From assembly GCA_003602475.1 (NCBI GenBank), contig QQSC01000024.1, forward strand, positions 18,583 to 74,030: a stretch of 55,448 bases of DNA, in the 5' to 3' direction. Within the stretch, counting starts at the first letter, position 1. Every line of letters begins with the position of its first letter. The notes under the pieces were generated by a model. The model had not been told where the DNA came from and did no database searches. It saw nothing but the letters and a program-made list of their open reading frames with translations. The translations under genes and the position numbers were made by a program. This document shows, one piece after another, positions 18,380-27,553 of this stretch. The DNA is from Candidatus Poseidoniales archaeon. Lineage in GTDB: Archaea > Thermoplasmatota > Poseidoniia > Poseidoniales > Poseidoniaceae.

Positions 18380-18455
18380 TGGTAGTCCCTCTCGGATTTG
18401 AACCGAGGTCGGAGGAACCAGAATCCTCCATGATGGACCGCTACACTAAGGGACT
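18380..18455 (-). tRNA. tRNA-Gln(CTG), CCA encoded
   Basis: Reverse complement AGTCCCT-TA-GTGTAGCGGTCCATCAT-G-GAGGA-TTCTGGT-TCCTC-CGAC-CTCGG-TTCAAAT-CCGAG-AGGGACT-ACCA; 7-bp acceptor stem, anticodon CTG. Confidence 0.95.
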
Positions 18456-18506
18456 GTAAGCCGGCGACGCTGGTCGCCTTCTTGAAATAAACGGTGGTTC
18501 TTGAAA

Positions 18507-18701
18507 TCACACCGTGGCGAACCGAAACATCACCTTCGAGACCCATGAGAGCATCATGATGATCATGAAAGAAGCCAGGGCGTATTTTGCCCACGGGCGC
18601 ACGGGCTTTGTTTCGGGCCAAATATCGATGCCCAATTTTTCTGCTTGGTCAACCAACTCAGCAAGTTCAGCCAAATGGGCTTCAACCGAATCGTGGGTCA
18701 T
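18507..18701 (-). CDS. small single-TM protein
   Basis: MTHDSVEAHLAELAELVDQAEKLGIDIWPETKPVRPWAKYALASFMIIMMLSWVSKVMFRFATV; one C-terminal TM helix. Confidence 0.6.
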   Translation of the reverse strand: MTHDSVEAHLAELAELVDQAEKLGIDIWPETKPVRPWAKYALASFMIIMMLSWVSKVMFRFATV

Positions 18702-18759
18702 CGTTTCTGTCTCCTGTGACAGGTATTTCAACCGTTTGCTCGCCTTTTTGCGTAGGAAA

Positions 18760-18770
18760 CCAATAAATAG
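18760..18770 (+). promoter_or_regulatory. TATA-like box suggesting a leaderless or near-leaderless transcript
   Basis: ccaataaatag, centre about 25 bp upstream of ATG 18791. Confidence 0.45.
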
Positions 18771-18790
18771 GGACCGTCAGACGGCGAAGC

Positions 18791-21667
18791 ATGAACAAAA
18801 TGCTTGCAATCGCTATGACCTCCATGCTCCTCCTCGCAGGATGCTTGGACGCAGAGGATGCTGTTGACCAAATTGACGACGTCATTGACATTGTTGTGCC
18901 GGGCTGTGACAACCCAGATGCCTACAATTACAACAACAGTTCTGACAATGAACTCGCATGCTTGAGCCAAGAAGTGCTCACTGAAGCTCTCTCCACCTTT
19001 GTTCTGTTCATGGACAATGGACCCCAGATGGGGGACACCGCAGGACTCACACAGCATGCCGTGTTCCAACAAACCGGTATGGATGGTGAAATGGTCGACA
19101 CTGAACTTACCTCCACCCTCATGGTCAGCCCCAACGGATCGGCCATGTCCACCACCATGGACTTCGGATCGATGGGCGAGTTTGCACAAACATGGTGGGC
19201 ATACCCAGGCGAAGCCAACACCACCTCCATCTTCGTGGACTACAACGGCGAGGAATTCATGATGACCAGCGCCATGACCTACACCGAGACCATGGCCGAT
19301 TTCATCGGCTCAGATGAGATGGACGACGGCATGGACAACGACAACACGGAGGCAGAAAACATGACCAATGAAACGGACTCCAGCACAGGGGATCTCGACG
19401 CACCAGAGGTTGACTTCAGCCTTTACGACTGGAACTCTACCAACTTCGCCATGGAGCTTGACCTCACCAACCCCGAAGCCATGTTCAGCTTCACTGCTGA
19501 CGTGAGTGTTGAAGGCACTACCCATGCCATCGATGTCAAGGTCAACGAAGCGTTTGGCGTGCGTGCCATCACGGTGCATTACCCTGATTTCAATGAAACC
19601 GTGACCATGACCCTCCACACCGAAGCAGAAGTAAGCTCCATGCTTGCTGAAGGAACGGTTGCTGGCCCTGCCATGGAAGCCCTCCCCTTCATGATTGAAG
19701 CGACCCTCGAAACGGACATGGAACCCATGGCCACCGATGCTGATGGCAATCCTCTGTTCATCACCCTTTACGAGTGCATCTACCTCGTTGGACAAACCAG
19801 TTTGGCCAACGCCTCCCACGAAGAGGTCGTGAACAGCAGCACCCTCAACGCCAGCATGTGCGGCACAGAGGCCGATGCCTACACCATGACCGCCAACGAA
19901 ACATTTGGCATTCCGTTCGACACCGTGTTCGTTCTCCCTGATATGGACATGGGCCTCATGTTCAACAACGACACCAGTGCTACCACCTACAGACTCATGC
20001 ACGAGGGGAACACCACCACCGAAGAAGATTGCAACATGTACGGCACTTGGGACAACACATCTTCGTTGTGCGTTGAAGGCACATGGGTTGTTGATGACTA
20101 CGACGCAGGAGCCATCCTCATGAACGACGAGATGGCTGAATACGCATGGGACGGCGTCAACAACGTCCTTCTGTTCGTGTTCACTGAGGACTCTTACGTC
20201 TGCGATAACGGTGATTACGTCCCTGCAGATTGGTATCACGATGGAGAGGAGGACTGCATGGACGGTTCTGACGAACCAGATTCTTCGTCCCACAACGGTG
20301 ACGGAAGCGTTGACTTCGTTGATGCATACGATTGCATCTTCTTCCTTGATACAGCAGCCCTCGTTGGGGAAAACTCAACCTTCTTTGAGTCGCTTGACAC
20401 GATGGGCGTGGACACCAGCATGTGCGGCACCTTGGTCAACGACCACAACCACACCTTTACTCAAACCAACGTAACCGTCCCGACCAACTTGATGTTCTTC
20501 GATGACGGGAACTTCGCCAACGTCACGCACGACGGGGTCAACTTGACCTTGCATTGGAACAACTGGAGCGTTCATGCCTCGGGCGCCACAGATTGTGCCG
20601 AATCCGGCGGAACATACCTCAACAGCACCGACATCTGTGAGGTGTTGTTCGACATCGTCAACGCCGATGGAAGTGCATTGGAATTGTACAACGCTCTGTC
20701 CAACGAAACGAACCATCTTCTGTACAACTACAACACCAGCACCATGAGTGGAGTGTTCATGATGATCCAATCAAAGTTCATGTGCGACGATGGACAGCTG
20801 ATTGATGATTACCAATTCGACGACATGTACACCGATTGCATCGACGGTAGCGACGAACCCGGCATGACCACATCACCCAGCGTAGACTGGAACTTTGTTC
20901 AACTCGAGATAGGCAGTGCCAACGAAGACGGCTTCGAAGTCGTGTTCTACAGTGGTGTCGAGCATGTGGACGCCGTTGAATTCATGATCTGGAACAATGA
21001 CGACGCATCCGAAATGGTCAACTGGACGGTCAGCACCTCCGACCTGGTGAACGGTCAGAACAACGAATCCTACATCACCATGACAATCCAGTCCCTCGTT
21101 GACACCTACATGCTATCCGACGGGTGCTACAGCATTGATGCCCGTATTGAATACGACAACTCGTCGGAGACCTACGGAACAAGTTTCTGTGTTGGAGACG
21201 TCGATCATGGCACGGGTGGAGACGACAACTCAAACGGTCATTGGACCATTTATGCCGGCAGTGAAATGTTTGCTTATTCCGGTGACTTTGCTGACTACAG
21301 CATCGTGTTGAGCGATTGCGATGACGTGATGACCGAAGACGATGAGATGACAATGGAATGCGGCGATGACGTCGTTTCTGTGACCATCGCCTCTGTGTTG
21401 ATGACCGCTGCCGAAGCCGAAGAGGCCATGATGGATCAGAACACCACCATCGTCTTCGTGGACTTTGACAACTCCGGCACCATTACCTCAGGCGACATGA
21501 TTGGCGTTCCCGGCGATGGCGGCACCACCGACGACTGGAACACCGTTCGACTTCACTCCACAAGCGCCGATGCTTACAGCGATGAGAACCCAACCTTGCC
21601 CGGTTTCACCGGCGTGTTGGCCACCCTCGCCCTTCTCGGAGCCGTCATGGTTCGCCGAGAGAACTGA
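18791..21667 (+). CDS. large secreted/surface acidic protein with lipobox, LDLa-like motifs and PGF-CTERM-like C-terminal anchor
   Basis: N-term MNKMLAIAMTSMLLLAGCLDAED; VPGCDNPDAYNYNNSSDNELAC; CDNGDYVPADWYHDGEEDCMDGSDE and CDDGQLIDDYQFDDMYTDCIDGSDE; C-term LPGFTGVLATLALLGAVMVRREN. Confidence 0.85.
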   Translation: MNKMLAIAMTSMLLLAGCLDAEDAVDQIDDVIDIVVPGCDNPDAYNYNNSSDNELACLSQEVLTEALSTFVLFMDNGPQMGDTAGLTQHAVFQQTGMDGEMVDTELTSTLMVSPNGSAMSTTMDFGSMGEFAQTWWAYPGEANTTSIFVDYNGEEFMMTSAMTYTETMADFIGSDEMDDGMDNDNTEAENMTNETDSSTGDLDAPEVDFSLYDWNSTNFAMELDLTNPEAMFSFTADVSVEGTTHAIDVKVNEAFGVRAITVHYPDFNETVTMTLHTEAEVSSMLAEGTVAGPAMEALPFMIEATLETDMEPMATDADGNPLFITLYECIYLVGQTSLANASHEEVVNSSTLNASMCGTEADAYTMTANETFGIPFDTVFVLPDMDMGLMFNNDTSATTYRLMHEGNTTTEEDCNMYGTWDNTSSLCVEGTWVVDDYDAGAILMNDEMAEYAWDGVNNVLLFVFTEDSYVCDNGDYVPADWYHDGEEDCMDGSDEPDSSSHNGDGSVDFVDAYDCIFFLDTAALVGENSTFFESLDTMGVDTSMCGTLVNDHNHTFTQTNVTVPTNLMFFDDGNFANVTHDGVNLTLHWNNWSVHASGATDCAESGGTYLNSTDICEVLFDIVNADGSALELYNALSNETNHLLYNYNTSTMSGVFMMIQSKFMCDDGQLIDDYQFDDMYTDCIDGSDEPGMTTSPSVDWNFVQLEIGSANEDGFEVVFYSGVEHVDAVEFMIWNNDDASEMVNWTVSTSDLVNGQNNESYITMTIQSLVDTYMLSDGCYSIDARIEYDNSSETYGTSFCVGDVDHGTGGDDNSNGHWTIYAGSEMFAYSGDFADYSIVLSDCDDVMTEDDEMTMECGDDVVSVTIASVLMTAAEAEEAMMDQNTTIVFVDFDNSGTITSGDMIGVPGDGGTTDDWNTVRLHSTSADAYSDENPTLPGFTGVLATLALLGAVMVRREN

Positions 21668-21712
21668 GCGGCGGACACAAGCCTTTGAATGGGCGGCGCC
21701 AAAGCCGTCAAC

Positions 21713-23224
21713 ATGAGTGAAGTGCCAGCAGGCCTGACGGTTCCCCTCAACGACAGAGGTCAACCCCGGCCTACTGCGACCATGACCTTGACGAGGGACG
21801 GCCCTGAAGGGGTTGAAGTCCTTCTTGGATTGAGGTCACCCACGATGCGCGCATTCCCCAGTTACTGGGCCTTCCCGGGCGGAGGTGTGTCTCGGGTGGA
21901 TCATGCTGCCGTGCAAGCCCTTGCTGAATTGGACGGCGATGAGTCAGCCACCGTTGCTTGCATTCTTCGTGAGATGAGTGAAGAACTCGGACTTGTACCT
22001 TCACAGCGAGGGTTGGTGCCGTTGCCCGAAGAGGCGCGCAGAGCCATTGTCAACGACAAAACGACCTGGTTGCCGCTCGCTCAAGCAGGAGCATTCGATG
22101 TTGACCGGTCTGGCTTAAACGTCCTTAGCCATCGGATTACACCTCCTTTTGGACCCGTCCAGTTTGATAATGCGTTCATGCACTTCCATGCTGGCAACCA
22201 CACCGGCGTTCCTGAAATTGACCTTGAACCGCAAACCGAATTCACCGAAATCATGTGGGCCATGCCATCCGACATTCTCCGACGCTGGAAAACGCACGAA
22301 ATCAAAGTCGCTCCCCCGGTCGTCACGCTTCTGATGGAAATTGAACGGACCCTTGAGCGGTGCGAGAGAAACATGGTCAATGCGGCCAACGACATCGCTC
22401 AACGGTTGCCGGGCCGGCGCTCAATTTTGTTTGCCCACGGGGTCGAAGTGGTTCCAATCAAGACCGCTACATTACCCCCTGCTGACCACACAAATTGCTA
22501 CCTCGTCGGCGACCCTGAAGGCTCGTTCGTACTCGTCGACCCCGCCATCAGGATGCGAGAGGACATGGAAGCACTCGCCACCGCTGTGGAACGGCATAAA
22601 GGCGAACTCAAAGCGGTGCTCTTTACCCACAGCCATGGGGACCATTTGGCCGACATGTCGCTCTTGCGCGAGGCCTTTGATGTCCCCGTTTGGGGCAGCG
22701 CACACACCCATCTCAGCGTGCCCTGTGACCGGATCTTGGTGGACGGAGAGGTGTTGGAACTCGGCGTTCAACAATGGGAAGTGCTGATCACACCCGGCCA
22801 TCATCCCGGCCACGTATGCCTTTTGAGCGAAGCCGGACTGATCGCAGGAGACATGGTCGCTGGATTCGGCACCATCCTTGTCCCGCCGCACACCGGTGAC
22901 ATGGGCGTGTACATCGAGCAGCTGCAGCGGTTGTCTGGGAGCAATCCGCATCTGATCTTCCCCAGCCACGGCCCTGTTGTGGCCCAACCTCAGCGTCTGT
23001 TGAACCGATACATCGACCATCGTTTGAAGCGACATGAACGGGTTCTCAACGCTGTGAAATCGGGGTTGAATGACCTCACTTCAATCGCCAAGGATGCTTA
23101 CGCAGACACACCAGAGGCGCATCCTGGCCTCGCAGAAGACCAAGCTCTGTCCCATCTGATGACGCTGGAACGGGAGGAACGTGTCCAGCAAGGCTCCAGT
23201 GGTTGGTCGCTCAAGGAGGCATGA
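21713..23224 (+). CDS. Nudix hydrolase - metallo-beta-lactamase-fold hydrolase fusion
   Basis: Nudix half: FPGGGVSRVD...ATVACILREMSEELGLV; MBL half: HTNCYLVGDPEGSFVLVDPA...AVLFTHSHGDHLADMSLL...TPGHHPGHVCLLSEAGLIAGDMVAG...IFPSHGPV. Confidence 0.9.
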   Translation: MSEVPAGLTVPLNDRGQPRPTATMTLTRDGPEGVEVLLGLRSPTMRAFPSYWAFPGGGVSRVDHAAVQALAELDGDESATVACILREMSEELGLVPSQRGLVPLPEEARRAIVNDKTTWLPLAQAGAFDVDRSGLNVLSHRITPPFGPVQFDNAFMHFHAGNHTGVPEIDLEPQTEFTEIMWAMPSDILRRWKTHEIKVAPPVVTLLMEIERTLERCERNMVNAANDIAQRLPGRRSILFAHGVEVVPIKTATLPPADHTNCYLVGDPEGSFVLVDPAIRMREDMEALATAVERHKGELKAVLFTHSHGDHLADMSLLREAFDVPVWGSAHTHLSVPCDRILVDGEVLELGVQQWEVLITPGHHPGHVCLLSEAGLIAGDMVAGFGTILVPPHTGDMGVYIEQLQRLSGSNPHLIFPSHGPVVAQPQRLLNRYIDHRLKRHERVLNAVKSGLNDLTSIAKDAYADTPEAHPGLAEDQALSHLMTLEREERVQQGSSGWSLKEA

Positions 23225-24255
23225 AGATGGACAAGCGTGTTGTCATCACCAAAGCAGGCGGTGTATCATCCGTCACCACCCAACCCATGGAAGTCCCCGT
23301 CCCTGGCCCCGGAGAAGTCCGGGTCAAAGTCGCCTATGCCGGCATCAACTTCGCAGACCTGTTGATGCGTCTTGGATTCTATCAACCACGACCTGCTTAT
23401 CCGTTCACACCTGGATACGAAGCAAGTGGGGTTGTGGATGCGATGGGAGAAGACGTTGAAGGAATGGCCGTAGGTCAACGCGTGGTTGCCGCCATGCGGA
23501 ACGGAGGTCAAGCGAGTTATGTTATCAGTCCCGTCGACCGAGTCATTCCACTCCCTGATGACATCAGCCTGAAAACCGCTGCAGCCACGCCGGTCACCTA
23601 CATGACAGCCCACCACATGCTCCATTACCTCGGTCACTTGAAGCCGAGCGACAGCGTCCTCATCCACGGAGGAGCAGGAGGCGTTGGAACCGCCGCCCTC
23701 CAATTGTGCGCATGGGCGGGCGTTGAGCAGGTTTGGGCCACGTCTTCGAAACCCAAACACAGCATCATCCAGCAATACGGTGGACGTCCAATCGACCGTC
23801 ACAACGAAGATTTCCAAAGCATTGTGTTAAGCGAGACCGACGGACGAGGTGCTGATCACATTCTCGACCCCATCGGTGGTGATCACTTGAAGCGAAGCCT
23901 CTCCACGTTGGCCGAAGGCGGACGCTTGTACACCTACGGACTCTCCTCTGCCGCCCCTTCGGGCAAACGGTCCCTGTTGAAGGCCATGTTTGCCCTTCGG
24001 AAAACCCCAAAATTCGACCCTTTGCGCCTGATGACCAGGAATCGAGCGGTGTTCGGCGTCCACATGGGCACATGGGAAAACGAAGCCGCGATGCATGAGC
24101 AATTGAATCGCATTGTAGAGGGCATCCAATCAGGTCACCTCGAGCCACTCATCGATTCGGTGTTTGAGGCCGATGAAGTTCAATCGGCACATCAACACCT
24201 TCACGACGCCAAAAACATCGGTAAAGTCTTGCTGAGGTTTGCGGACATAGAATGA
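23221..24255 (+). CDS. quinone oxidoreductase / VAT1-like MDR-family zinc-independent dehydrogenase
   Basis: VPVPGPGEVRVKVAYAGINFADLLMRLGFYQPRPAYPFTPGYEASGVVDAMGEDV...VLIHGGAGGVGTAALQLCAWAGVEQVWATSS...DHILDPIGGDHLKRSL. Confidence 0.92.
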   Translation: MKMDKRVVITKAGGVSSVTTQPMEVPVPGPGEVRVKVAYAGINFADLLMRLGFYQPRPAYPFTPGYEASGVVDAMGEDVEGMAVGQRVVAAMRNGGQASYVISPVDRVIPLPDDISLKTAAATPVTYMTAHHMLHYLGHLKPSDSVLIHGGAGGVGTAALQLCAWAGVEQVWATSSKPKHSIIQQYGGRPIDRHNEDFQSIVLSETDGRGADHILDPIGGDHLKRSLSTLAEGGRLYTYGLSSAAPSGKRSLLKAMFALRKTPKFDPLRLMTRNRAVFGVHMGTWENEAAMHEQLNRIVEGIQSGHLEPLIDSVFEADEVQSAHQHLHDAKNIGKVLLRFADIE

Positions 24256-24280
24256 AGACCCACCGAGGTTGCCACCCACC

Positions 24281-24697
24281 ATGCACTCGGTTCGCCTGTG
24301 GGTGATGCTCGCCTTGTTGTCGCCCGTATGGGGGCTTGCGGGCTGCACAAGCGAAGCGGAGAGTGAAGCCTGGCAACGCGTGGGAGCCGACGAATTTGCA
24401 GATGCCGTTGAGAATGAAACGGAGGCCTTCCTGCTCGACACGCGCACCCAGCCAGAGTGGGAACAAGACGGGCACCTCTCCAACGCCACCCTCATCCCCC
24501 ACGATGAACTTGAACAGCGGGACGATGAACTCCCTGAAGACAAAAGCATCACCATCCTCCTGTATTGCAGAAGTGGCAACCGCTCACAGCAAGCCGCTCA
24601 AACCTTGCTCGATCTTGGATTCACCAACATCATTGAATTGAACACCGGCATCAACGGTTGGAAAGACGCTGGTTATCCGGTTGAATACGGTTCATGA
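24281..24697 (+). CDS. secreted rhodanese-domain lipoprotein
   Basis: Lipobox WGLAGCTSEAE; FLLDTRTQPEWEQDGHLSNATLIPHDELEQR...ITILLYCRSGNRSQQAAQTLLDLGFTNIIELNTGINGWKDAGYPV. Confidence 0.93.
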   Translation: MHSVRLWVMLALLSPVWGLAGCTSEAESEAWQRVGADEFADAVENETEAFLLDTRTQPEWEQDGHLSNATLIPHDELEQRDDELPEDKSITILLYCRSGNRSQQAAQTLLDLGFTNIIELNTGINGWKDAGYPVEYGS

Positions 24698-24737
24698 AAC
24701 CCGGCTTATGTGGACGTGAAGAAAGGAGGGAAACTGC

Positions 24738-26906
24738 ATGAAGAAAGCCATGTCTGGGTTTGATTTGCGGGCTGTTGCTCGTGAACTGAACGAACTCTCC
24801 GGCGCTTATGTCAAGAAGGCCTACATGCCTCACTACGAACAAATCGTTCTCCGTCTCAATCCCAAGGAAGCCGAACAGCGAGACCTCGTGTTGGTGCGAG
24901 GTCAGCGCATTTACACCTCAAGACGAGACCGCCCCATGCCACAAACCCCTCCACCGTTCGCCATGATGCTGAGAAAGCATCTTCGAAACGCACGACTCAC
25001 CGGCGTTGAACAAATGGGCTTTGACCGGGTTTTGGTGTTTCATTTTGACACGAAAAACGGGGAACGGCACATGTATGTGGAGGTCTTTCGGGATGGAAAC
25101 ATCATTCTGGCAGATGAACACCACACCATCATTCAGCCGCTAACGCACGCATCCTATGCTGGTCGGACCCTCAAGAAAGGACTCCCTTACACGCCACCGC
25201 CGCCTGCCATTGACCCTTACACCATGACATCCCAAATCATGGAGGCCACCCTCAACGCTTCTGACCGTGATCTCGTCTCCACCCTTGGTGGGAAAGTCAA
25301 TCTCGGGGCTACCCACGCCAATGCCGTCTGCGCCCTTGCAGGCTACGACCCCAACATCGACCCTGATACCGCAGATGCAAGCAAGGTGTACCAAGCCCTA
25401 ACGGACCTGTTGAACCGGTTGGACAACGAGGCAAAAGGCCATTTGTTGCTCGCATTGGAAAAGGATGACGCTCCCGATTGGCCCACCCATCTGGGCAATT
25501 TGACTCAAGGTGCCCAGCATGCATGGCTTGCTCAACGAACCCGTGAAGCCTCACCCATTCTTCTCCCTCAACACGACAACATGCCCTTGTGGACGTACGA
25601 TTCAATGTGCGAGGCGGTTGATGTTTGGAAAGGCATCCACGATGCAGCAGCTTTGCGCCGTCGTGAAGAAGAACGAATGGAACAATCCACAGGACCTGGA
25701 CGAGGCGCCTCAACGCCCGTGGAACGACTTGAGCGAAGACAGGCACAACAAGACAAGGCCTTGGCGGGTTTTGCAAAGAAAATCGAAAAACAGCAACGCC
25801 TCGGTCACGCCATTCAAACCCATTGGAATCATGTGGAGGACCTGATGCAACAGGTCGCGAAGGCCGTGGAACGAGACGGATGGGATTTGGTCAAAAAGGC
25901 CTCGAAAAGTACACCGTGGATTGTTTCGGTAAACCCTGCCAATCGAACCGTTACGAGCATCCTTCCCGACGATGAAAACGAACCCAAGGGGGAACAAGTG
26001 GAACTTCATCTCGACCTCACCGTTCATCAAAACGCTCAACGCTACTTCGAAGCAGCACGCAAACAGAAAAACAAAACTCAAGGAGCCATTGATGCACTGG
26101 CGGACACCAAAACCCAATTGAAACGTGCTCAGAAAAAAGAGACCAAACAAAAAGCGACTGGGCGCTTGAACGCCTCAAAACGCAGCAAACGAATGTGGTT
26201 CGAACAGCACCGTTGGGGGATGGTGGAAGGAGGTCATCTTGTCGTTGGTGGCAAGGATGCAAAAGGCAACGATGCCATCGTCAAGAAGCATCTTTCGGGT
26301 GATGACATCTACTTCCACGCCGATCTTCACGGCGCCCCTTCATGCAGTTTGAGATCTCAAATGGGATTTGCTGAACTTGAGCATCAACCTGCCCATCTTC
26401 CGCCCGACATACCGGCATACAAACTGGTTGACAAGGTCGAAAACACCGCCTTAGGAGAGCCACAACATGATCAAGCAGCCCTCTTGGCACTGGCTTGGAG
26501 CAGGGCTTGGAACGGCGGCGGAGCCCACGGAACAGTGTACAGTGTGCGACCTGCCCAAGTATCAAAGACGGCACAAACGGGAGAATTCGTGGGTAAAGGA
26601 GCGTTTGTGATTCGAGGACAACGAACTTGGTACAAGGACATTGATGTTTGCATCGGCCTTGGTATTGCCGCCATCAACGGCGTTCCCTTGGTGCTCACCG
26701 GTGTTCCAGAGGTGATTCGCGCACGATGCCCAAGATACATCATCCTCCGGCCAGGCATCACAAAGAAAGAGCGATTGGCCAACCAGATTTACAAAACAAC
26801 CGGTTTGCCCACCGACGACCTGCTCGCCGTGCTCCCAGGGGCTTGCGATGTCGTTGAGGAACACGGCATGATGACCGCACCGCGCAGCACGGAGGAAGAA
26901 GAATGA
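24738..26906 (+). CDS. NFACT-family protein (Rqc2/RqcH homologue, ribosome-associated quality control)
   Basis: MKKAMSGFDLRAVARELNELSGAYVKKAYMPHYEQIVLRLN...; coiled-coil region; NFACT-R KRMWFEQHRWGMVEGGHLVVGGKDAKGNDAIVKKHLSGDDIYFHADLHGAPSCSLRS. Confidence 0.95.
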   Translation: MKKAMSGFDLRAVARELNELSGAYVKKAYMPHYEQIVLRLNPKEAEQRDLVLVRGQRIYTSRRDRPMPQTPPPFAMMLRKHLRNARLTGVEQMGFDRVLVFHFDTKNGERHMYVEVFRDGNIILADEHHTIIQPLTHASYAGRTLKKGLPYTPPPPAIDPYTMTSQIMEATLNASDRDLVSTLGGKVNLGATHANAVCALAGYDPNIDPDTADASKVYQALTDLLNRLDNEAKGHLLLALEKDDAPDWPTHLGNLTQGAQHAWLAQRTREASPILLPQHDNMPLWTYDSMCEAVDVWKGIHDAAALRRREEERMEQSTGPGRGASTPVERLERRQAQQDKALAGFAKKIEKQQRLGHAIQTHWNHVEDLMQQVAKAVERDGWDLVKKASKSTPWIVSVNPANRTVTSILPDDENEPKGEQVELHLDLTVHQNAQRYFEAARKQKNKTQGAIDALADTKTQLKRAQKKETKQKATGRLNASKRSKRMWFEQHRWGMVEGGHLVVGGKDAKGNDAIVKKHLSGDDIYFHADLHGAPSCSLRSQMGFAELEHQPAHLPPDIPAYKLVDKVENTALGEPQHDQAALLALAWSRAWNGGGAHGTVYSVRPAQVSKTAQTGEFVGKGAFVIRGQRTWYKDIDVCIGLGIAAINGVPLVLTGVPEVIRARCPRYIILRPGITKKERLANQIYKTTGLPTDDLLAVLPGACDVVEEHGMMTAPRSTEEEE

Positions 26907-27553
26907 ACCCCGATGCACGCTCGGATGCCAGCGGATGGGACCGGAGGTTTTCCTTGGAGGCGTATGCCTACGGGGAGGAGCCCAATGCATGGCTTGCGGA
27001 GCGAATCTTGGACCTGAAACCTCACGGACTGGCCTTGTTTCCAGCAGATGGAGAGGGGAGAAACGCCGTATGGGCCGCAGGCCTTGGTTGGCAAGCCAAC
27101 GTGTTCGATCTGTCTGTTGAAGGGAAAGGAAAGTGCGAACGTTTGGCGATGCGTCACGGTGTTTCGGTGAAGTATGAGGTGGACGACCTTGTTGCACGAG
27201 GGTTCGAGAATCCTGTTTACGACCTCATCGCATGCTCTTGGTTCCACACCCCATCTGCCATTCGAAAAAAGCACATGCCCCGGATGCTGAACGCTCTCAA
27301 ACCCAACGGACACTTCATCATGGAAGGCTACCATACAACCCAGATGCCGCTGACGAGCGGCGGACCAAAATCGTTGGATTTACTCTTTGACTTGGACGAA
27401 CTGATCGGTGAGTTGACTGGTCCTTTCGCTCCAAAAATGAAGGTGCTGGTAGCTGAAGTTGTCACCACAGTCCTGAATGAGTCGGATCTCCACAGAGGAG
27501 AAGCACGGGTGGTTCGAATCCATCTGGTACGAGCCGATGGGAATCAACGCTGA
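26903..27553 (+). CDS. class I SAM-dependent methyltransferase
   Basis: DRRFSLEAYAYGEEPNAWLAER...GLALFPADGEGRNAVWAAGLGWQANVFDLSVEGKGKCERLAMRHGVSVKYEVDD; overlaps NFACT stop by 4 bp. Confidence 0.85.
   Translation: MNPDARSDASGWDRRFSLEAYAYGEEPNAWLAERILDLKPHGLALFPADGEGRNAVWAAGLGWQANVFDLSVEGKGKCERLAMRHGVSVKYEVDDLVARGFENPVYDLIACSWFHTPSAIRKKHMPRMLNALKPNGHFIMEGYHTTQMPLTSGGPKSLDLLFDLDELIGELTGPFAPKMKVLVAEVVTTVLNESDLHRGEARVVRIHLVRADGNQR

Noticed and set aside
19310-20293. 327-aa minus-strand ORF inside the secreted protein gene
   Set aside because: Antisense artefact (His/Val/Gly-rich, no recognisable domain) of a strongly supported + strand CDS with lipobox and PGF-CTERM-like tail.
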